Source of the DNA: Synechococcales cyanobacterium SupBloom_Metag_052
GTDB taxonomy: Bacteria; Cyanobacteriota; Cyanobacteriia; PCC-6307; Cyanobiaceae
Assembly (NCBI GenBank): GCA_016463595.1
Contig: JAEMQZ010000004.1
Coordinates: 8,317-45,449 of the forward strand
DNA length: 37,133 nucleotides
Reading direction: 5' to 3'
Both the position numbers and the translations under genes were made by a program. Positions within the stretch are counted from its first letter, which is position 1; the number at the start of each line of letters is the position of its first letter. Below the pieces are notes generated by a model. The model did no database searches. It saw nothing but the letters and a program-made list of their open reading frames with translations, and was not told the DNA's origin. Positions 30,231 to 37,133 of this stretch are shown piece by piece.

Positions 30231-30773
30231 TTAGGCGGCAGCTGCGCGGAAGATCAATTGGCAGCTGGCATGCCAACGGCCGCCATGGAGGCGGTCGCAA
30301 CAGGGGCGGCAGGCCACCCCCTTGACCCGGCGGCGATAGGGAGAAGCCTCACCACAGCTGGGGCACTGGGCCAGCCAGCGGGCCTGGGCTGCCGGCACCG
30401 GAAAACGGTGGCGCACGCTCAGCTGGAATTCACTTTGGGCCTGGTTGATCTGGTCCATACGGGCCCGGAACTGGAGTCCATGGACCTCCCGCACCCCCAG
30501 CACCCGGTCAATCCAGGCGTGCACCATCTCGTGGCAGAGGGTGCTGAGGGTGGCCTCCCTGGGCAGGGGGTCGAGCAGGGGGCGCGACAGCACGATCTCG
30601 CAGAGGTCGCGGCCATCGGCAAGGCGGCCGCTGCGATAAAGGCCAGCCGTGCGGGTCATGCGGCCGTCACTCCAGCGCACCGCCACCAGACTGGAGCCGC
30701 CGGGGGCGAGGCTGCCCTCAAAATGCTCGCGGTTGAGGCGGTGGAACAGGGGCAGCAGGGGCTCCAGGGGCAC
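30231..30773 (-). CDS. SprT-like zinc metalloprotein
   Basis: A 180-residue SprT/Spartan-like protein. The zinc-protease motif is HEMVH at residues 81-85, with H98 a candidate third ligand in VHGLQF. A C-terminal zinc ribbon has C137-x2-C140 and C155-x2-C158. The N-terminal part, LFHRLNREHFEGSL, is the standard SprT opening. SprT-like proteins are thought to act as proteases on DNA-protein or other aggregates; the bacterial role is not defined. It is divergent from the gene at 30857 with about 80 bases between them, and it is the first gene of the minus-strand run 30773 to 29292. Confidence 0.85.
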   Translation of the reverse strand: MPLEPLLPLFHRLNREHFEGSLAPGGSSLVAVRWSDGRMTRTAGLYRSGRLADGRDLCEIVLSRPLLDPLPREATLSTLCHEMVHAWIDRVLGVREVHGLQFRARMDQINQAQSEFQLSVRHRFPVPAAQARWLAQCPSCGEASPYRRRVKGVACRPCCDRLHGGRWHASCQLIFRAAAA

Positions 30774-30856
30774 GGATTGGCGCGGCTCAGCCTTTCGGCT
30801 GCAGTCTGGCGGGGTTGTCGGTCAGACTCGGAGACCGCAATAGACGGATCGACGCA

Positions 30857-33437
<2,581 letters not shown>

Positions 33438-33506
33438 GCCTCCCTGCACCTGCCATTCACCGCGCCCAGCGGCCATCCTGATGGGGCCACCCCACAGGAC
33501 TTCACC

Positions 33507-33662
33507 ATGGTCGAACCAGCTGCCTACCGCTGGATCAAGACTGACTGCGGCCGTGCCAAATACAACGAGCTAGCAGCGCGCTCGGGCCTGGCCGCCCAGA
33601 TCCGCCTGGCCTGGTTCGTAGGGATTGCCACCCTGAAGGACTGGAGCCTGGCCAAGCCCTGA
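33507..33662 (+). CDS. 51-residue hypothetical ORF
   Basis: A frame from ATG 33507 to TGA 33660-33662, with AGGA eight bases upstream. The peptide (MVEPAAYRWIKTDCGRAKY..., ending LKDWSLAKP) is mixed helix with two Trp-containing segments, without a membrane span or metal motif. It lies 69 bases after ligA on the same strand and converges on the TVP38 gene. I do not recognise a family. A good ribosome site and normal codon use support a gene; the short length keeps it uncertain. Confidence 0.45.
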   Translation: MVEPAAYRWIKTDCGRAKYNELAARSGLAAQIRLAWFVGIATLKDWSLAKP

Positions 33663-33714
33663 AAGGTGCTGGCGGCCCGCTAGCGCAACCGGCAACCGCT
33701 GCATGGACCCGGGC

Positions 33715-34344
33715 TCAATCCGGCTCCACCCCCTTGAGGGCCCGCTGGGCCGCCCGCCCCGCCAGCCACACCGAACCCACCGTGGCCACCAGGCCGACGA
33801 TGCGCAGGCTCCAAGTGCCCAGGTCGGCCTTGCCGGAGAGGACCTCGCCAAAACGGGCCACATCACCCGCCAGGGCACCGAGGCTGCAGAACAAGACCGT
33901 ACCCGGCATGATCGCGATTAAGCCGATCGCGTAATCGCGCAGGCTCACCTCACTAAGGCCGTAGGCCAGGTTGAGCAAACTGAAGGGAAAGGCCGGCGAC
34001 AAACGGGTCAGGAGCACCAATTTGAGCCCCTCCCGGCTAACGGCCTGCTCAATCGCCCATAACTGGGGGACGGAAGCCAGGCGTCGCCGCGCCCAATCCC
34101 GCAACCAGTGCCGCCCGATCAAAAAGGACGCGATCGCCCCCAGGCTGGCCCCGACAAATACCAGGCCACTGCCAAAAAGGGAGCCGTAGAGGGCGCCCGC
34201 CAGCATCGAGGCCCACACCCCGGGCAGCAGCAGGGTGACCCAGAGGGCGTAGAGGGGAATGAAAACCGCTGCCCCCACTGGCGATTGCAACGCGGGCAGC
34301 AGCTGGTGCAACCAGCTGCCAGCAAGATCGGCCAACAGGGTCAA
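33715..34344 (-). CDS. TVP38/TMEM64 (DedA/SNARE-associated) membrane protein
   Basis: A 209-residue integral membrane protein with the VTT/DedA core: LLPGVWASMLAGALYG, FVGASLGAIASFLIGR, then LLTRLSPAFPFSLLNLAYGL and MPGTVLFCSLGAL. Five or six membrane segments are expected. These proteins are proposed lipid scramblases or transporters; the cyanobacterial role is unknown. The called start is TTG 34344, which has no ribosome site. In the same frame ATT 34368 (giving M-A-N-P-S-V-Q...) has GGGAG five bases upstream and seems better placed. No ATG or GTG exists between TTG 34344 and the upstream TGA. It is divergent from the LarA-like gene. Confidence 0.88.
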   Translation of the reverse strand: MTLLADLAGSWLHQLLPALQSPVGAAVFIPLYALWVTLLLPGVWASMLAGALYGSLFGSGLVFVGASLGAIASFLIGRHWLRDWARRRLASVPQLWAIEQAVSREGLKLVLLTRLSPAFPFSLLNLAYGLSEVSLRDYAIGLIAIMPGTVLFCSLGALAGDVARFGEVLSGKADLGTWSLRIVGLVATVGSVWLAGRAAQRALKGVEPD

Positions 34345-34512
34345 AAGCTGGACGGAAGGATTCGCAATGTAGTCTCCCGAACCTCAAAGTGGATGCAAAT
34401 TCGCCTAAGTTGGCGTTCCACATCCCAAGATCAAGCCCAAAGCCCTGAAAGCACCAAACAAAAATGTTTAACCCAACTCCTTACAATAACTCAACCCCTC
34501 GCTGAATTGAAA

Positions 34513-34535
34513 GCCTATCCTGACAAGGGATAGGC
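34513..34535 (+). promoter_or_regulatory. Leader hairpin 1, possible switch with 34544-34548
   Basis: Perfect stem GCCTATCC (34513-34520) / GGATAGGC (34528-34535) with a seven-base loop. Its right arm overlaps AGGCC (34532-34536), which can instead pair with GGCCT (34544-34548). The two pairings exclude each other, as in attenuator-type leaders. Confidence 0.35.
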
Positions 34536-34548
34536 CATCTGAAGGCCT

Positions 34549-34568
34549 TGGGTATCACAAGATACCCA
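34549..34568 (+). promoter_or_regulatory. Leader hairpin 2
   Basis: Perfect 8-bp stem TGGGTATC (34549-34556) / GATACCCA (34561-34568) with loop ACAA. It abuts the competing pairing just upstream. CAAAACC follows rather than a T-run, so it is not a standard terminator. It may be a DNA operator or an RNA leader element. Confidence 0.35.
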
Positions 34569-34679
34569 CAAAACCAGAATTTAGGTTTACAATTGTTAAG
34601 CGGCGGCATCAATCAATTGCCCGAGGCACCTTTTCCAGCCGCGCACTAATTCTTTCAATAATCTAATTAACAGTCAACC

Positions 34680-36644
34680 ATGGACTTGGGTCAAGCTCAA
34701 CAAATTAACCTTAAAAGCTACCCCAATAGCCAGCTGGAGCTCCCCCTTGGCGCCCAGATCCTGACCCCCAAGGATGGGCCGACCAAGGGCATCCCTAGGG
34801 AGCTCAGCCTGTCGAAACTGCGCGCGCACCTGTTACCCCTACTGACGCAAGTCTATGGGGGCCAATCGCAAAGTGATATTAGGGTGCTGTTGCTTTTACC
34901 CGATAAAACACGCAAGCAAACAGCGGCACGATTACTCATCGACACGATGATTGAACTTTGTCAATCCGTGCAGACGCTTTCCTTCGATATTATCTTCGGG
35001 CTGGGGACCCATCCGGTGATGTCCGATGGGGACATCGCAACCATGATTGGCCCCCAAAGGCTGGAACGCCTTGCCGCCCTAGGCACCACCCTGCAACAGC
35101 AAACAACCCTCAAACCGCTTGCCCAACGTCACATCACGATTCCACCACCACCCCAACTACTCGACGAACAAGCTGCAGACCAAAAGTCAAAAACGACCTG
35201 CCAAGGCCTGGACGAATCAAGCCGTTCAGAGTGCACAAGAATCGGTCTTCCTGCGGCGCTTTGGCATTACGATCACATTATTACCGGCGGCGATACGGAT
35301 CTGCACCCCTACGAGGGTCGTGCTGGCAGCGGTGGAATCAATAAAATGCTGGTAGTCGGGATCGGCTGCCTGCATTGCGTTCGCATCACCCATACGATGG
35401 AAGTTCTCTCCCATGCCCTTACAAGAACCGGCGAAGCTAATAACCATTTCGTAAAATTAATTGATCACTTTACAAAAGAGATTACAGCCCAACTAAGAGA
35501 TGGAACTGGCCGGCTAAAAGCCAATCCGCATGGCGTATCAGTTTTGGCCAAGATCACTGACCAGCCCGATTGCATTTGGGTTGGTGATCAAGACAAGAAT
35601 AGGGCAGTTCTGACGAAGCAACTGGAAATGGAGCGAACAGTCGCCCTCGATCAGCCGGTAAGCTTTGTGATTGTGGACACTGAACGTAGGAAGGCAACAG
35701 ATATTCTGGCAGGGGCAAGAAGCTTGCATTTTCTCTGCAGCTTTGACGATCCCACTAATCAACTTCTTTTGCGCCAGCCGGCCGGCCGAAGCGCGCTGAT
35801 GTTCAACGCCTGCCATGAAACTAAAAACTCCAATGGGATCGGCAATGCTGGAACCGTGCTGCATCTCAATGCCCTTCGCAGCTTTGTGCATGACTCCATC
35901 GCCGAAGCTCGGGATAGGGGCCTAATCCAGGCCAGCAGCGGACTCAGCGATAACAAACGACGTAAACTTAAAAAAGATATCCTTGGACGCTGGGAAGACT
36001 ACCTCCGGCTTGTCAGTAACGAAGACACTTTTTTCGCAAGGATTGAAAGGTTACTGATTGGCATTATCTCAACCGACACCAATACCCAAGAAAAAGCGCC
36101 ACTCCTTAAGGAGCTCGCCCACAATTTGAATGAATCCTTCGCCCATAGCTTTGGCAACCATCGCCATGTGATCACCGGAACCCGTCATCACTTTGCCAGC
36201 AGCGGCGCCCGTGACGCCCTTCGCTTTTTACAACAATCAACCCAAGCACTCGGCTTCAAAGGACTCGGCGAAGGGGGCCAAAGGGCCCTGCGCCTCTTAG
36301 TCATTCTGCAAAAGTTTGAAACATTATATATTGCAACGGACAATCAACATGTGCTGGACTTTCTCGTGGAGCTCAATCATCCCCCTGGGATATCCAATCT
36401 TGGTCAGCCAACAGACCAATCTCCAGCCGAAGCCGAGCCCAACATCCTTGGCCTCACAGGAATATCACTCAATGCTAACTCTCCTCAAGCGGCATTGGAA
36501 ATAGCTCTTGGTCGGCACTATGATCAAACGAAACCGCTTAATAGCAGCGAATTAGCCTTCATCCAGGAACCGGTGATTATCAAACGCAATCTCATCTCAG
36601 ACCTCAAAACAATGACACTACCCTTGACACCTGTTGCCGCTTAA
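34680..36644 (+). CDS. Enlarged LarA-like (DUF2088) protein, possible nickel-pincer racemase/epimerase
   Basis: A 654-residue protein whose first half matches LarA, the nickel-pincer-nucleotide lactate racemase. The match includes R78 in PDKTRKQ, H111 in GLGTHP, H209 and K222 in HPYEGRAGSGGINKML, and H238 in RITHT. K222 to H238 is 16 residues, the same spacing as the cofactor lysine and nickel-binding histidine of Lactobacillus LarA (K184, H200), so cofactor binding is plausible. LarA is usually about 420 residues; this protein has an insertion around 130-195 and a long helical C-terminal region of unknown role (about 400-654, with FGNHRHVITGTRHHFASSGARD). The substrate is unknown and may not be lactate. 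GC is lower than in neighbours and no ribosome site is clear. An AEC transporter follows 73 bases later. Confidence 0.75.
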   Translation: MDLGQAQQINLKSYPNSQLELPLGAQILTPKDGPTKGIPRELSLSKLRAHLLPLLTQVYGGQSQSDIRVLLLLPDKTRKQTAARLLIDTMIELCQSVQTLSFDIIFGLGTHPVMSDGDIATMIGPQRLERLAALGTTLQQQTTLKPLAQRHITIPPPPQLLDEQAADQKSKTTCQGLDESSRSECTRIGLPAALWHYDHIITGGDTDLHPYEGRAGSGGINKMLVVGIGCLHCVRITHTMEVLSHALTRTGEANNHFVKLIDHFTKEITAQLRDGTGRLKANPHGVSVLAKITDQPDCIWVGDQDKNRAVLTKQLEMERTVALDQPVSFVIVDTERRKATDILAGARSLHFLCSFDDPTNQLLLRQPAGRSALMFNACHETKNSNGIGNAGTVLHLNALRSFVHDSIAEARDRGLIQASSGLSDNKRRKLKKDILGRWEDYLRLVSNEDTFFARIERLLIGIISTDTNTQEKAPLLKELAHNLNESFAHSFGNHRHVITGTRHHFASSGARDALRFLQQSTQALGFKGLGEGGQRALRLLVILQKFETLYIATDNQHVLDFLVELNHPPGISNLGQPTDQSPAEAEPNILGLTGISLNANSPQAALEIALGRHYDQTKPLNSSELAFIQEPVIIKRNLISDLKTMTLPLTPVAA

Positions 36645-36662
36645 GCCGCAAGGATGTATAGT
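36634..36662 (+). promoter_or_regulatory. Predicted promoter of the AEC transporter gene
   Basis: -35 TTGCCG (36634-36639) and -10 TATAGT (36657-36662) with a 17-base spacer, matching the sigma-70 consensus at 4/6 and 5/6. The start point would be near 36669, about 50 bases before the ATG. The -35 box overlaps the end of the LarA-like gene, so the transporter could be transcribed alone as well as from upstream. Confidence 0.4.
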
Positions 36663-36680
36663 TAGGACAGTTTCACTTAC

Positions 36681-36700
36681 GTGCTTAAAGGGTGCTTAAA
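36681..36700 (+). repeat. Direct repeat GTGCTTAAA in the transporter leader
   Basis: Two exact copies, 36681-36689 and 36692-36700, 11 bases apart start to start, which is one DNA turn. They lie just downstream of the predicted start point. That spacing is typical of a regulator binding on one face of the helix, but no regulator is identified. Confidence 0.35.
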
Positions 36701-36717
36701 TCCTTTTGGCATCACCC

Positions 36718-37133
36718 ATGCAATCAATTCTTCAGATCGCTACCGCCGTTTACCTGCCGATTATTACCGCAGCCCTCGTAGGTGTTTTGCTCAGCTTGGG
36801 GCTGGCTCGCTCGGGTCGCATGGTGCGCGACCAGCCCGTTCAGGAATTGCTCCCTGATGTGCTGGCTCGGTTTCTCTATCTAGTTGGCATCCCAATTGGC
36901 GTTGCCAACTTCATCCGTAAAGCCGAATTCAACTCATCCGTTTGGATTTCGCCAGTCATCGCTTGGTCGGCAGTGCTATTGGCAATCTTTTTGAGCTGGC
37001 ACTTCTTAAAAGGCTCTGCCAAACCCCGCTCGAAAAGCACAAAAGCCAGTTTTACGCTCCTCAGCTACCTAGGAAATACGAGCTATTTAGGATTTCCTGT
37101 CATCTTGCTGCTGCCGCAACTAGGTCCCCAATA
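36718..37133 (+). CDS. AEC-family (auxin efflux carrier type) transporter, partial
   Basis: The frame starts at ATG 36718 and runs off the right edge with 138 complete codons. It begins MQSILQIATAVYLPIITAAL and has four hydrophobic segments in the visible part. The block LLSYLGNTSYLGFPVILLL is typical of the AEC family (TC 2.A.69), where the GNTxxLGxP segment is conserved. AEC carriers move organic acids such as malate or lactate and other anions (family knowledge), which would suit a hydroxyacid racemase next door, but the substrate here is not known. GC is low like the upstream gene. It is preceded by a predicted promoter and a nine-base direct repeat. Confidence 0.75.
   Translation, partial: MQSILQIATAVYLPIITAALVGVLLSLGLARSGRMVRDQPVQELLPDVLARFLYLVGIPIGVANFIRKAEFNSSVWISPVIAWSAVLLAIFLSWHFLKGSAKPRSKSTKASFTLLSYLGNTSYLGFPVILLLPQLGPQ

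Larger units (their letters stand above)
34345..34679. other. AT-rich structured leader between the TVP38 and LarA-like genes
   Basis: 335 bases with no gene (about 310 if the TVP38 start is ATT 34368). Composition shifts to roughly half GC. It holds a perfect 8-bp hairpin at 34513-34535, a second at 34549-34568, an alternative pairing that would disrupt the first (AGGCC 34532-34536 with GGCCT 34544-34548), and two CAATTG palindromes at 34590 and 34614 (24 bases apart). No convincing -35/-10 pair was found. It is probably the 5' region and leader of the LarA-like gene. Confidence 0.5.

Overview
The window reads as a high-GC alpha-cyanobacterial chromosome of the Synechococcus/Cyanobium type. 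The evidence is the gene content: a Flv3/Flv1 flavodiiron pair, a UbiC-like chorismate lyase of the DUF98 type, three fatty-acid desaturases, and the order rplI-dnaB-mnmG. The cyanobacterial palindrome GCGATCGC occurs at 6577, 8689, 10398, 13672, 26368 and 34130. No tRNA, rRNA, CRISPR array or insertion sequence was found. The window is mostly tightly packed housekeeping DNA, with one compositionally different segment at the right end.

Layout. 1-3594 (minus): alaS, a SIMPL-domain protein, and the start of a probable TMEM175-type channel gene cut by the left edge. 3674-9200 (plus): a small membrane protein, a SNF2-family helicase, an unrecognised protein with a possible amidotransferase-like fold, and a SWIM zinc-finger protein. 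9504-13132 (plus): flv3 and flv1, overlapping by one base. 13170-18452 (minus): a small unknown protein, then the operon PLP-enzyme / gcvH / gcvP ending in a terminator-like hairpin. 18721-21450: two paralogous delta-9-type desaturases flanking an opposite-strand gene of unknown function. 21489-26850: rplI and dnaB, a third, different desaturase on the minus strand, and mnmG. 26940-29225 (plus): a GspC/PilP-like envelope protein, the chorismate lyase and a cyanobacterial unknown. 29292-30773 (minus): a SprT-like metalloprotein, a 47-aa membrane ORF and a low-complexity protein. 30857-33662 (plus): a small membrane-anchored protein, ligA and a 51-aa ORF. 33715-34344 (minus): a TVP38/TMEM64 membrane protein.

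From about 34350 to the right edge the DNA is visibly more AT-rich (roughly half GC, against about two thirds elsewhere, judged by eye). It carries a structured leader of about 310 bases, an enlarged LarA-like (DUF2088) protein that keeps the nickel-pincer-site residues, and the beginning of an AEC-family transporter with its own predicted promoter. This is the best candidate here for an accessory, possibly uncharacterised system: a hydroxyacid (or related) racemase/epimerase with a carrier. Substrate and function are inference only.

Other points of interest are an unknown gene placed between the usually adjacent SNF2 and SWIM genes, and two genes (a desaturase and the TVP38 gene) whose N-termini have no convincing ATG/GTG/TTG and may start at ATT.
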